This document shows positions 36,701 to 56,264 of a DNA stretch of 64,000 nt, piece after piece. The notes beneath the pieces were generated by a model. That model ran no database searches. It was not told the DNA's origin and worked only from the letters and a program-made list of their open reading frames with translations. Within the stretch, counting starts at the first letter, position 1, and each line of letters starts with the position of its first letter. Location: positions 2,312,956-2,376,955 of the forward strand of contig OZ025279.1 of assembly GCA_964019165.1 (NCBI GenBank). Direction: 5' to 3'. Source of the DNA: Mastigias papua (taxonomy: Eukaryota; Cnidaria; Scyphozoa; Rhizostomeae; Mastigiidae). The position numbers were made by a program, and so were the translations under genes.

Positions 36701-36850
36701 TACGTAAGTTTTTGTTTTAAGAATACTTACGTCGTTACTCAACCATAGTATTTATACACTTTTTGGATTTTGAGCCTAAGATTATTCTTGAATTCTTGAG
36801 CGGTAGAATGTATATATAAATTGGGTCTGAAAATCACAGAAGTTTCAGGT
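33774..36850. other. Spacer or introns, little recognised
   Basis: It includes a short inverted motif (TCCAACATTT at 35,341 and AAATGTTGGA near 35,382) beside GACCCGGCCTTCAACACAAC, probably part of a dispersed repeat. Two weak exon candidates (34,509-34,530 and about 35,511-35,564) are described with the unrecognised plus-strand gene. Confidence 0.35.
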
Positions 36851-37155
36851 CTTTTTTACCAGAAAGTGGTTTATGAGAAATAAGTACTCGACTGCTCAAA
36901 AAGTTAAGAAAGTTCAGTAATGGGTTTTTGAGACCTAAGAAAGTTGATAACTCATCGCTTTTACTTAATTTGCACACCTTTTTGTGGTAACCTGTGTATT
37001 TTAGTGTCATTAGAGTGTTATGTTTGTGTAGTGTCACGCCAACCGGGACATTCTTACAAAGAAAATCTTAGTTATTGAGAAAGGTTCAGTACTGACATCA
37101 CGAAAAAGCTAAGAATGCTTAAGTGCTAGGTGAAGCAAAGCTTTCTTATAAATAA
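36851..37155 (+). repeat. TTTTTTATAAGAAA repeat family, copy C
   Basis: It starts CTTTTTTACCAGAAAGTGG and TTTATGAGAAATAAGTACTC. It continues with ACTGCTCAAAAAGTTAAGAA and AAGTTCAGTAATGGGTTTTT, and ends near CTTTCTTATAAATAA. The middle includes GAGTGTTATGTTTGTGTAGT, which is shared almost exactly with copy E at 54,675. Confidence 0.65.
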
Positions 37156-40100
37156 ATGAGTTATTCAAACCCTTTTTGATTATTTTCTTAATCACAACGA
37201 CGTATTTACGGTATAAAACATGCACTTTCTTGGTCCCATTCACAAAGTACGTAGCAGTAAGGGAATGGGTGGGCATGTGTCAATTTTGTGACAAACTGTT
37301 ATGAAAAACATAGGAGTTTGGGTATCAAATTACTTCTGTTATGTAACACCAACATTTTAGTGCAATGTTTTTACTTTTTCACTTTTTGATGAATGCCTTC
37401 TAAAAACGCTCAAATAGAGAAAGAGTTTGAGACCTTATGGAGCCTGCATCTTGTATTGTCCCCTATCATAATTAAATTTCAGATAATTTGAGACTTAATT
37501 TATTGTTCTTCTAGAATATATCCTTTTAGAAAATATGAGAATGGTGTTGTGGAGGGTGGGGTTCCCTGCCAGAATGTTACTTAACAGGGGTATCAGTTTG
37601 AGTATGACAAGCCATTACATAGGGGGGTGGGGCATCAAAATGACAATTTTTCCGTTGTGTACTTTTTGAATGATCCCTTTTGAAACCTCAGAAAGTTCAT
37701 AATTTGATAGACCTTTGAAACTGCAATTTTCACTAAGTTTGCTTTTCATGTTGGCCTAATCAATCATGCCTAGTTACGTCGCAGGTCATCGATCTCCCCG
37801 CTCTTTCATGATGTAACGTTGCTATGATGTATTTACAGGCCAGGACATCCCCAACCTTTGTTGCTAACCAGTTACCAACATACTTTGCATTATTCAGACT
37901 TCAATGTACTATATCATACTTTGTATGGGCGATAGTACTACACTTTATTTTTAACAGTAACCGACTATAAGAAACCAGTGCCCGTTAATGAGACGCAGCT
38001 AAAAAGAACTTCAGTACTTAGGACAGATCGAGCACGGTTGCTTGGAGAAAGAAAGTTAGGACCATTTTAGGGTCAGGTCCATTTTAGTGCTATGTAGCGC
38101 CCTGTATAAACAGGACGGTCCCTTTGTACAGTGCAGAAACAACATTTTAATACCTGTCAATAGTATTGATTGAAATAGTCTTTCCTACGCATTTCCTTTA
38201 CTTTAGTGCTGGTAGGTAGACCTGAATTATAAAGTCCTGCGGGCTCTTTGTCTTATCTAGTCTTTTGATTCTGTATTACACAACCTACATTCCATTTTAC
38301 CGTTTTACCATTTAGAACAGGGGTTTACCAAACAAAAGGAGAATACTGGGCTTTTAGGATCCTCTGTAAGTTCCCCTTTGCATTAATTCATGTGGATGGA
38401 AAATTGCATAATGCGCGTTGATGCCATTTCCTGGACAGGTTTCTTGTCACCCAACTTGAACTCGAAGAGCTGTCAAATCATTGAATTTCTTTCAGGAGGT
38501 CTATTTTCTTAACCTTTCATTAGCATACTTTGTTTCCAATTTGAATTTTTGCAAATAATTGTAAACTGTAAGCATTTTACAATTTTTTTTAAAAACATTC
38601 GCTACCTTTCAAGGTATGGCAACGAATGCTTATGTTTGCTAACAACCTGACCAGAATTTGTTTGCCAAAAGAATGTGAGTAGTTGAGTGTTTTCCAAACT
38701 TTTCATCTGAAGCTGAGCATATTCTAATAGTGTTCTTATTTTTTGACAAATCAAGTCTCGGTGCTCTTATAAAGTGTATTGTTTTACACTTCCATTTCAA
38801 ACGCCGCTACCCTTATAGTCAGAATGCATGCTGCGCTCAACGCAATGAGGCGTTTACGCAATTTTCCAAGTCCTTATAAGTGGCGTTTATTAGGAAGTAG
38901 CATTGAAAAGAGGGAATACGGCATCCTGTTTTTGTAATTACCAAGTTGCATACTTAAAATTTTTCATCTACCGTCAAATTGGTGTTTGTACAATGGAAGA
39001 AGAACAACGCTTCACTGCTAATACTCTTTAAAGAAAGTAACGTTGCTTTAGAGCTTGGCGGTGACTTTTTCTTGGAGCTTCCCTCCCGTAGTCTTGTCTT
39101 CTGGTTCTCCCCTCCCTTAAGCAGTAAATTGTCTACCAAAGCCTAACAGTATTACAAATGCGTGTACCACAAACAGCTCATCAGTGGTCTGGCACTCTCT
39201 TGAAAGCACCTTATAGTCAATATCAGTTGGTTTTTCGTTGTGGAAATTATCGAATTGGCCACGTGCACATAATGGGCCACCTTTCAAGTTTATTATTATG
39301 AAATAAAAATGGACATATGTAGCTGTTAATAATGGGTATAAAGAAAGGAATTTATAAAAAGAATTAAACAGTTAAAATATAGATTTTCATTTTATCACGA
39401 ATATTGAATAGATATGAGGAGTCTTTTCACAGAGGTTTAATGCAACGTACAACAGCTGAGCTTTGGTTCGTTTTAGTCAAATATTCAATGAATGGAACTT
39501 TTCTATTATATACTCTTTTTTGTTCGTTCTGTTTATAGTGTGATATAGTCAGTTCAAATCCTTCCCTTGAATTTTCATACTACGGCAGGAATTCACGTAT
39601 ATTGTTTAGGGTTAATTGGTCGTGCATTCAACCATTGTTTATTCCCCATGCAGTCTCGTATTTATTGTAATGGATTCTGGCGATTAGGATGTTAATATCA
39701 TAGTACTGTAATATGGATTTCTGAGAAACGGTTCCTGGTGTGCTGTTGTATTTACGTGTGGCAGATCTTATATTATTTTGGAAGAATCTTGTCCCATATT
39801 GAAGAGACATGCAATATTTGGAACACAGTAAGTGCCAGGGGTTTGAGTCAAGCGAACTTTGCATGCTTGGGAACTCTTTTAAACTTTTGTTCGAAGACCT
39901 GTGCTATGATACAACCCTGCTACAAATACATCCTAATGCACATCTCAAGGTCTATTCCTTGAAGTTCCGTATTGTTTGACCTCTACTGGCCGCATTGTGG
40001 TATCCAAAGTTTCTTCATAGGTCCGTAATTTTAATTGCAGATGTAGGACTGCAGTTTATAATCATTCTAAGTGTTAATTGTTAAGGCAGGATATTATGGA

Positions 40101-40851
40101 CATAATAAGTTTCAACATGAACCTCCTCTAAGAGACAATCAGGCCTGGAGACAATTGTTATAGAGAATACAGACAATTCCTGCAAGTTAGTCTGCAAGAA
40201 ATGGAGCTGGCGTCTTAATTCTCCATTGTTTGCAGTGATAAAGATATTCAAAATTAAAAATTTCAAAGTCAGCTCTTTCAGCTGCCTTGGCATGACCTGA
40301 GTCTCCATATAAAATTATGTATGTATGTATATTTGAAGTGCTTCTTACGGGTTTTGTCTTGACTTATATATTATAACATTACAGTTCATATCTAATATTT
40401 GAAGGTAGCCCTTCATCCGAATCTGTTTTTACAGGGGCCCTCCATTAGAACCTTTTTTAAGTATAAGAGTTTACTAAAGATTTTAGGATATACAATATTT
40501 GTAAGTTCCTAATGCACATAAAAGAGTAGCATAAAATCCATTTGCTAAGTTTCGAGTAATTTTTTTTAAAACAGTAAAGGGAGGATGCTTGCTTGCTTGT
40601 TGTCTAGAAAGCTATTCGATAATAGTAGGCCGCTCGCTGTGAACAAATTGTTTGGCCATTGCTTGAATTTTTTCATGGCTAGAATGCAGTTTCGTATAGA
40701 ATATTACAAGCAATTCAATTGTCGACTTCCAGAACAAAATGGAAATTTTTGTATGATCTGTAAGCTTCGGGATGCTTATATGCAGCACTGTAGGCATATC
40801 CTCAAACGGTAGATACAATGTACAACAGAGACCTAGTTGTCTTGTGTACAG
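37156..40851. other. Spacer without a recognised gene
   Basis: No supported gene. At 38,800-38,895 an imperfect inverted pair (AAACGCCGCTACCCTTATA and, reversed, AAACGCCACTTATAAGGAC) suggests a small degenerate inverted-repeat element. Minus-strand open stretches at 38,954-39,139 and 40,081-40,308 are less AT-rich than average but show no domain. Confidence 0.4.
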
Positions 40852-49483
<8,632 letters not shown>

Positions 49484-49621
49484 CTTTGATGGACGATTAC
49501 TGAGAACTTTACCGCCGAGAAGGGAAAGCTTAGCTACAATTAGAACAGTGATTTGGTTCCTGTATTTCTGAACGCATGTCCAGTCAATCGTTGACGGAAA
49601 TCAGCTACTGATACAAAGGCT

Positions 49622-51214
49622 ATGGTTAATGTCGCTCTTGTATCAGCTTTAATCGTCTTATCCCTCGCCATTATTTTGTTAAATTCGGGCTGCCTTGTCG
49701 TTTTATTATCGTCAAAGAAACGACTACGAGTGTCTTCGCTATTCCTCGCAACCCTCTTGACAATACATATCATTCAAGGAATAATCGTTATTCCTTTGTA
49801 CACTGCTAAGCGATGGAAGCTAGAGAACATAACAGCAAAGGTTGCAGTGTGTGATGCTTTTCGTTTCTCGTACCTACTCACGAACTATTTATCGTGCATA
49901 ACGATTTTGCTTATTTCCATTGATCGATTTTTCGCCATTCGATTTCCGCTAAAGTATCGTGTCCATGCCACCAGATCATGCGCATTTAAAATCATCGCTG
50001 CCTCATGGATTTATGTTCTACTCCTTTGTCTTATACCGTTCACAAACACAGATGGCGAATGCAACCACAACCCGAGCAAAATATGGGCCATATCGATGTT
50101 GTCATGTAATACCTTTTTCCCCTTCGTCATTATTATCATGATCTATACTTTCATCAGCCGAAAAAGTTTTACGTTCGTTAGAAATTGCGAGAGAAGGCGA
50201 TGCATTCAAAAACGTGAAAAACTACCTGACCAAAGACGAAAATCAATTAAGACATTAACAGCTCTCCTTTCGAAAGAGTTTGCCGCTGCAAAAGTAGCTG
50301 TTTTAATAGCCATGAGTTATATCATCTGCTGGGGACCGTCTTTCATCTATTACATGTTAAAAAGCACATGTAAGCACTGCTTTGCGCCATCTTTCAAAGA
50401 TTCGTCAATGGAAGAGCAACTTAATTATGCTATGAAGTTTTTAACGTTGGTTGATGGCCTAGCTGCTCCGATAATTTACTGCCTACGTAATACAATTGGC
50501 AACAAAACACCCAAGACCTCGTTCCGTTCATTCAGATCGAGGCAAAGTAGCAATCGGCCTACGAGTAGTCACAGCACTGTGGTTCTCACACAAGAGAGTA
50601 GCTTGTCAGAGATACATACGCTGAGAACGTCGTGTAGGACAAAGAAAGACGAATCTTCACTTTCCACCCATGACAAAGATGACTTTAGCGATGGCTCCTA
50701 CAGATCAGACCGGTACAAAGTTTCTGATTCGGAGTATCCAAGTCAGTCATTGTTGGTGAATTCACGTAAAGATTACTCTCAGAGACAGAAGGATAGTCCG
50801 GTCCTGGATTGTGAGGATCCCTTGACTTTGCATGTTAGGCCCCAACTGAGACAATCGAACGACAGAGATGACGGGGATTTGCTGACGCGATTATTGGATA
50901 AAAGTATGGAAGATACACCGGGCTACGATAGTCCTTTAGATATGAAAGAGAGGCGAGTGATTTGTGCTAAAGAACATACAGAACCTTTGTCTGAGCAGTC
51001 AAACAAAAGCAAATCAGCAAACAGTGACGTAGGACAGCCAGGTAGCGTCCATACGAGTTTTGGCAGCGACCATATCAGCTCTTTAGGTATCCCAAAGGCA
51101 GATGTAATCAGTACCTTGACCGATGATTCATGGCCTCCTTTGAGTGCTACAGAACGAAGCAACTCATCAGATGACTGCAATGACTCAGAAGACGAGATAT
51201 CCCTCATCACTTGA
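49622..51214 (+). CDS. Class A (rhodopsin-like) GPCR, orphan, intronless, long cytoplasmic tail
   Basis: Single-exon open frame of 530 codons for a plasma-membrane receptor. The N-terminus is only about three residues. Helices are roughly TM1 4-28 (N21), TM2 40-61, TM3 77-100, TM4 121-140, TM5 155-178, TM6 222-245 and TM7 270-288. C77 at the start of TM3 and C147 in the second extracellular loop give the usual disulfide pair. DRF (101-103) replaces DRY and CWGP (236-239) fits CWxP. TM7 ends AAPIIY (281-286), where the Asn of NPxxY is replaced by Ala. The usual TM2 Asp appears to be absent (FLATLLTIHII). The tail, 289-530, is rich in Ser, Asp and Glu and suggests phosphorylation and arrestin binding. 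The Met chosen is the first before TM1. An acceptor at 49,373 upstream suggests either a 5' UTR exon or the end of another gene. Ligand and subfamily are unknown. Confidence 0.92.
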   Translation: MVNVALVSALIVLSLAIILLNSGCLVVLLSSKKRLRVSSLFLATLLTIHIIQGIIVIPLYTAKRWKLENITAKVAVCDAFRFSYLLTNYLSCITILLISIDRFFAIRFPLKYRVHATRSCAFKIIAASWIYVLLLCLIPFTNTDGECNHNPSKIWAISMLSCNTFFPFVIIIMIYTFISRKSFTFVRNCERRRCIQKREKLPDQRRKSIKTLTALLSKEFAAAKVAVLIAMSYIICWGPSFIYYMLKSTCKHCFAPSFKDSSMEEQLNYAMKFLTLVDGLAAPIIYCLRNTIGNKTPKTSFRSFRSRQSSNRPTSSHSTVVLTQESSLSEIHTLRTSCRTKKDESSLSTHDKDDFSDGSYRSDRYKVSDSEYPSQSLLVNSRKDYSQRQKDSPVLDCEDPLTLHVRPQLRQSNDRDDGDLLTRLLDKSMEDTPGYDSPLDMKERRVICAKEHTEPLSEQSNKSKSANSDVGQPGSVHTSFGSDHISSLGIPKADVISTLTDDSWPPLSATERSNSSDDCNDSEDEISLIT

Positions 51215-52439
51215 CTGATACCACTGTTTTTGTCCTAAAAAGTGAACCTCAGAACCTCAGCACCGATTACATTATACAATTGTTCGTGCCTTTAGGGACT
51301 TCTAGATTACTTAAAGAACATACGTCATCTTGATGTGTCATGAACATCACATTTGCAAGCGATCTAGAGTTACTTTTATCAGTTATGTTGATATTTCTAG
51401 CATTAGCTTATCAGGCGCATTTGAAATAGTGAATCCAAAAGTAACTAGTAATCCATTAAGTGACTCACTTATTTCTTCAATCATTTTCAGTCAATTCTGT
51501 CCTTTAGGATAACCCTTATGGGCAATCTTCAGAAATATTCTGCCCCTCCTTACCCTACTCTGTCCCATCATGCTCTACGCTGCCCTGTCTTGTTTGCATA
51601 GGTACACGACGTGTTTCTCTTCTCCAACTATTCCAATCTATCTTACATCCTGGCCGAATTTAATCTTTCTCTCGCTTTCCTAACAATGCTCTAACCATCA
51701 ATCCACAACTTCTATTTTTCCTTTTCTAGATATTCCTTAGACCTTTCAAATTTATTATATTGTACACGTATATTTTATGAGCTCCATATCTCCATTCCAG
51801 ATTGTATTAGCTACCCTTCTCGTGGCCAATACGTTGAATGTTAATTGCTTTGTCCTTACATTGTCAAATCCCAGTTTGTTTTAATGTGCAGTTCTGAAAA
51901 CTTTGTGTACATTTCTAGAAACATCTGCACAAATTACACTATTCATCTATTAAGAAGGACTCCCTTTTGAACTTATGTGTTATATGCACATCTTTATTTT
52001 CAATGATTATGGCAACAAAACATGGATGATTTCAATGCTTGCTTGTCAGGTGCACCCTGTTTATGCTGATGTGAATCAATGGCTTTTTCTGCAGCCGCGA
52101 GCCACGTGAATGATGTGAAGCTCCTTAAAAGGTCCTTGTCCCAGATAGGTAAATCAGGATAGGACTTTCGGTTCAATTCTTACGCATCAACTACAGTAGA
52201 ATGATTATGGAGCAATAGATATCAGCTTGTTGAAATATTTAGTTTTATATAATCTTCCTATGACCATATTAAGAATTTATGCGTCATTGTAAGGAACAGC
52301 GAGGCAAAATTAGATATTGAATTATTTAAACACAGATGTAATAGAATAACGTATTGATGTGATCAAATCAGATTATTATAGATATAAATATGTAGATATG
52401 TATTATCGTAGCACTATGGCAAAGTGGCTCAATTGTCTA
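51215..52439. other. Spacer after the second GPCR
   Basis: It should include the GPCR 3' UTR. A pyrimidine-rich stretch lies at 51,530-51,720. No gene, clear polyadenylation signal or transposon was recognised. Confidence 0.4.
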
Positions 52440-52940
52440 TAACAAATGCGCCAAAGCCAAATTTGCAATGTTCAATGGAACAGAATATCCCAAGGTGTGC
52501 CTCAAGGCTTGATAATGAGACCTCTTTTGTTTACTTTGTATCTAAGTTATCGGTTCGTGCTTCTGGAGGGATCAGAAATTTGAACTTACGCAAATGATAC
52601 AGCCAATTATCTGTGAGATTCTGGTACGCAAGGCGTTGTCCAATTCCTAGGAATTGGTGTCCTTCAATCATCAGAATGTTTACCGGAAAACAACATGAAA
52701 ATAAATGAAGGTAGCTAGACTAATGTTCAGTGTAAGAAGGTATGAAATTCTCTAATGGTATGCGGGACGGACGTGCGTCAAAATAGCACAGTAGAGAAAC
52801 TTTTAGCAATTCTATTCAGTGAAAAGCTGAGTTTCAAACATCAGCCAGATGCCTCCGTGATAATATAAGCCATAAGATTCACGTCTTAAAAAGAATTTTA
52901 AGGAATCTCACAATTTGCGAAATGATAGAGACACGAGTTC
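52440..52940 (+). pseudogene. Decayed LINE reverse transcriptase
   Basis: Plus-strand reading gives GVPQGLIMRPLLFTLYLSYR for the GVPQGSxLGPLLFxIYINDL block. YANDTANYL follows in place of the YADDT catalytic box, then ENNMKINEG and VEKLLAILFSEKLSFKHQ, the thumb region. Stops and frame changes separate the blocks. It is an old, non-functional copy, distinct from the Penelope-like element next to it. Confidence 0.75.
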
Positions 52941-53229
52941 ATTTCCAAAGTCAGGGTTGGATTAACAGATTTATGGACTTCCAGTCCAATGGCTGGACAT
53001 CTCCCGTCCATATTGTGAAAGTTAACGACACGAAGAATATTTAAATGTTAATATGACAAGACATATAATACACGAAGAATATCAACTATGCTTTTAAATT
53101 TCCAAGACATGTTTCGGCTTGGTACATAAACCATCATCTGTTGAAATGACTGAGATAACGTTACAACAAATAAGAACTATACACTATCAATCGAATATAT
53201 TAATCGAACAGAGGAATGAAAGAAACGAA

Positions 53230-54487
53230 AAAAGAATGTGGCGGTTAAACAACGAAAGCTAAAGGCTCAATGAAATATTATAATGTTGCAGTTGTTTATT
53301 TAAGTTAGGCCTTTCCCACATGATGTGGAGTGCTTCCTTAATTTTTAAATTGTGATAAGTGCTTGCTGAATCTAGTGCCTTGAAGGAACTTTCACTACAA
53401 AGATGTTTACACGTAGTTGAATTCTTTAAATGCTTAAAAATATGTGAATTCTTATCGGTGAACAAATGCTCACGCACTCGTGTAGATAAATGACGGGATG
53501 TTTCGCCAATATAAACGGAATTACATTCCACACAAGTAAATTTATATACCACACACGAGCGAAGCGATTTGTTCACACGATCCTTAATTGCAACCAAATT
53601 TTTAATTTTAAAAGAAAAAAAGCTAATTTAATATTAAGATTATTGCAGTACTTTTTAGCATAAGGAATGGCAACTTAAAATAAATGGTAGAAGCATCAGT
53701 AGCTGATTTAGAATTATTAGAACTATGAACATTATCAAGATAAGAATGGACTACTCTACTTATTAAACCTTCAGGGTATTGATTTTTTTAAATATATCGA
53801 AGAGCTTTTTTAACATCATCATTAAATTTAGCAAGAGTGTTATTAATTTTGTAAGGTCTGTCAACTCAGGTGCGGATAAGACCAATTTTATAAGAATAAG
53901 AGGTAAAGCAGTAGAAATTAGTAAGAAGTTGAGTAAAAGTTTTATTACGTTAGACTGACGTTAAGAGATTGCGAGGATCCTCATTACTGGTATAAACATA
54001 ATAAAAGCCAACATCTTGTTACTGTCCTTCTCCATGGTGAACTTTATGTTAGGATGTTGAGAGTTAAGAAAATCAAAGGATAGTAAGGCATCTTGTTCAT
54101 TATTGAAAAGGCAGAAGGTGTCATCGACATATCGTCGATAGAATTGAAGAGAAGGACCTTGATATTTGTTAAGCCATATATTTTCATGATGCCCTGGGAA
54201 AAGATTAGCCAGGACAGATGCAAGAGGAGAGCCCATAGCAACACCGTCTACCTGATCATACATTTTATCATTAATATAGTTTGTGACGTAGCAAACGAAA
54301 AAAGTTTAGCAAGATCAGCTTTGGAAAGTTTGAGATTAGGATTTCCTTCGGCAATATAGGAGACAGCAAGATCAATAGACTTTTTAAGTGGAATGTTAGT
54401 AAACAAACTTACCACGTCAAATGAGACCATAAATTTGTTGGAAAAATAACCGTTTTTGAGTACAAGACATATACTATAGGAATACAT
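53230..54487 (-). mobile_element. Penelope-like retroelement, 5' truncated and broken
   Basis: On the minus strand, 54,487-53,961 carries Penelope-type reverse transcriptase: FMVSFDVVSLFTNIPLKKSI, DGVAMGSPLASVLANLF and the catalytic YVDDTF. Then 53,597-53,259 carries a GIY-YIG endonuclease-like domain: SCVVYKFTCVECNSVYIGET, then SRHLSTRVREH, with its Cys pair. The order RT then GIY-YIG is diagnostic of Penelope-like elements. A one-base frame shift lies in the T-rich tract near 54,300, and several stops fall between 53,600 and 53,960, so it cannot make the full protein. The N-terminal part is missing: the sequence stops where a TTTTTTATAAGAAA repeat begins at 54,490. Confidence 0.92.
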
Positions 54488-54489
54488 TT

Positions 54490-54840
54490 CTTTTTACGAG
54501 AAAGTGTTTTATATATAAGAAAGCAGTACTCGATTGTTCAAAACGTAAAGTTCAGTACTTGATTTCTGTTACCTAAGAAAGTTGATAAGTCATATACCTT
54601 TAAAATTCAAATACTCACGCAAAGCAACCGTCGCTTTTACTTAATATGTATCGATTTCTTGTAGTGAAAAATGCATTAGAGTGTTATGTTTGTGTAGTGT
54701 GTGTACTTCTGTGTATCACTGTAGTCCTACGCAAACTCAGCCATTCTTGCTACGAAAGTCTCAAGAAAGTTTCAGTGCCGAAACTATAAAAAAGCCAGGA
54801 AGCTTTCAGTACTGGCGACAAAGATTTCTTATAAGAAACA
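54490..54840 (+). repeat. TTTTTTATAAGAAA repeat family, copy E
   Basis: It starts CTTTTTACGAGAAAGTGTTT and ATATATAAGAAAGCAGTACT. It contains AAGTTCAGTACTTGATTTCT and GAGTGTTATGTTTGTGTAGT, and ends TTTCTTATAAGAAA. Its first base nearly coincides with the 5' truncation of the Penelope-like element. Confidence 0.65.
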
Positions 54841-56186
54841 CCTGAAAGCATCAAACTCGTATGATTTACCATCGTTTTTAGGACCTAACCTCTCAGGGTG
54901 GTAAAAATTTTAGTCATGAACAGAGCCCGGGTCTTTAAGTGTATGGGCCTTCAGTCGGATTTGTACAACCGCTCAGTCCGTCTCTGCCCAAAGTGCGTAC
55001 AACTCGGGTTGTCTATCTCTCTCTATTCGATATTCAGTTTTTCATTCCAAGCTTTATTGGCAAGTATTTGGGTGGTAAAATCAAAGCAAGGTTTGGTGAG
55101 GTAGTAAGGCTACTGGCATCAAAGTATTGAGTTTAATATTAATGTCTTTTTTAAGCAAGCTATTTCTATTTCTGAAAGAAAGCAACTACATTTATAGATC
55201 ACAATGTTTTCCAAAGGAGAGCATATTCTGTTCGAAGGGTTAACTAGACATTTAGTGAAGAAGTGATGAAATTATAAATATCTTGTGATATATTGCTCAC
55301 GGAGGATTGCAAGCTGACAGCACTATAAATCACCATAGAGTGCAACTGACTTTAGTTTACAGGAAAATATTACTAGACGTCAAAGAAAGTGAACGAAGCA
55401 GTCCAGCCCTTGTGAATTTGTCCGTGTCCAACTTAGAAATGCGGCCACTCTTAGCGAGGGTATATTACCAGAAGTCTCACAAAGGTTCTAATTAGGTGCC
55501 TCTAGCACTAGAAATCCGATTAAGTAGTTTCTTGTGAAGTCAGGAAAGAAATGATATGTTAATGACTAACTACAAACTGTATTTCTTTGCCATTCCGTAT
55601 GCCAGTATATAGCAGTCTTCGCTAATCGATCATTATTCAATTCAACCGACTAGTCAAGTAATTAGTTATTTGATATTCGTTTCATGGAAGACCCTGGGAC
55701 TTTGAAGAAATCTTAGTAGAACTACTGCTTGGAGGGGGATGTGATCAAAGCATGATTGGGCTTGGTAAATAGCTTCATGACCCTCCTGCACATGATTTCT
55801 GAAAGGAAGGATCTCACTATTCAAATGCCATCAAAATATTATGAAATAGTTTTAATGAGTGCCCTCTCCTTTGTAACATGTTGAATATGTTTTTTATGCA
55901 ACACCTGTCGCACTTACAGTATTATTTGTGTATTTGTGTAGGGCAGCAGACCATCAGATTAATGTCCATCAAGTTTACTTTCTATTTTGCATGAATATTT
56001 CAATATTTCAGCGCCACCAAACGGAAAGAAGGAGATTTCAGGCATAAAAGCTATACTTTCAGAGCATTCGCATGTTAGTTGAACACAGAGCATCTTTGCT
56101 TTGGCTCATTTTCACTTACTTTTGGATTTAGGATTTCCCATATGAACTCATTGTTCCTTGTCCACATCCAAACTTTCGCATGCACC
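54841..56186. other. Spacer with one exon-like segment
   Basis: Apart from the exon-like segment at 55,363-55,459, no feature was recognised. An open stretch at 54,898-55,130 in two frames has no domain and is probably chance. Confidence 0.35.
55363..55459 (+). other. Orphan exon-like segment
   Basis: Between TTTAGTTTACAG and GTATAT the plus strand is open in one frame and reads KILLDVKESERSSPALVNLS, then VSNLEMRPLLAR. It is less AT-rich than its surroundings. I found no partner exon and know no family match. Confidence 0.25.
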
Positions 56187-56264
56187 GTAGCAATGTGCAG
56201 TAGGCCAAGGTATCTATTGATGAAACTTCCAGCAACAGACGCCTTGACTTCTGCACATTGCTAC
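56187..56264. ncRNA. pre-miRNA-like hairpin
   Basis: GTAGCAATGTGCAG at 56,187-56,200 is exactly the reverse complement of 56,251-56,264. The pairing continues inward, with a few mismatches and one bulge, through CCAAGGTATCTATTGATG against, reversed, TCAAGGCGTCTGTTGCTG. The result is a stem of about 35 pairs around a loop of under 10 bases, in a 78-base hairpin. Read on the minus strand, two of the mismatches become G-U pairs, which makes that strand the better RNA fold. Size and shape fit a miRNA precursor. It could also be a small inverted-repeat transposon remnant. Expression is unknown. Confidence 0.4.

Noticed and set aside
38954..39139. Lys/Ser-rich minus-strand open frame
   Set aside because: Composition is coding-like, but there is no family match, no convincing start context and no partner exon.
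50923..51210. 95-codon minus-strand open frame inside the second GPCR
   Set aside because: Antisense shadow of the Ser/Asp-rich tail with no independent support.
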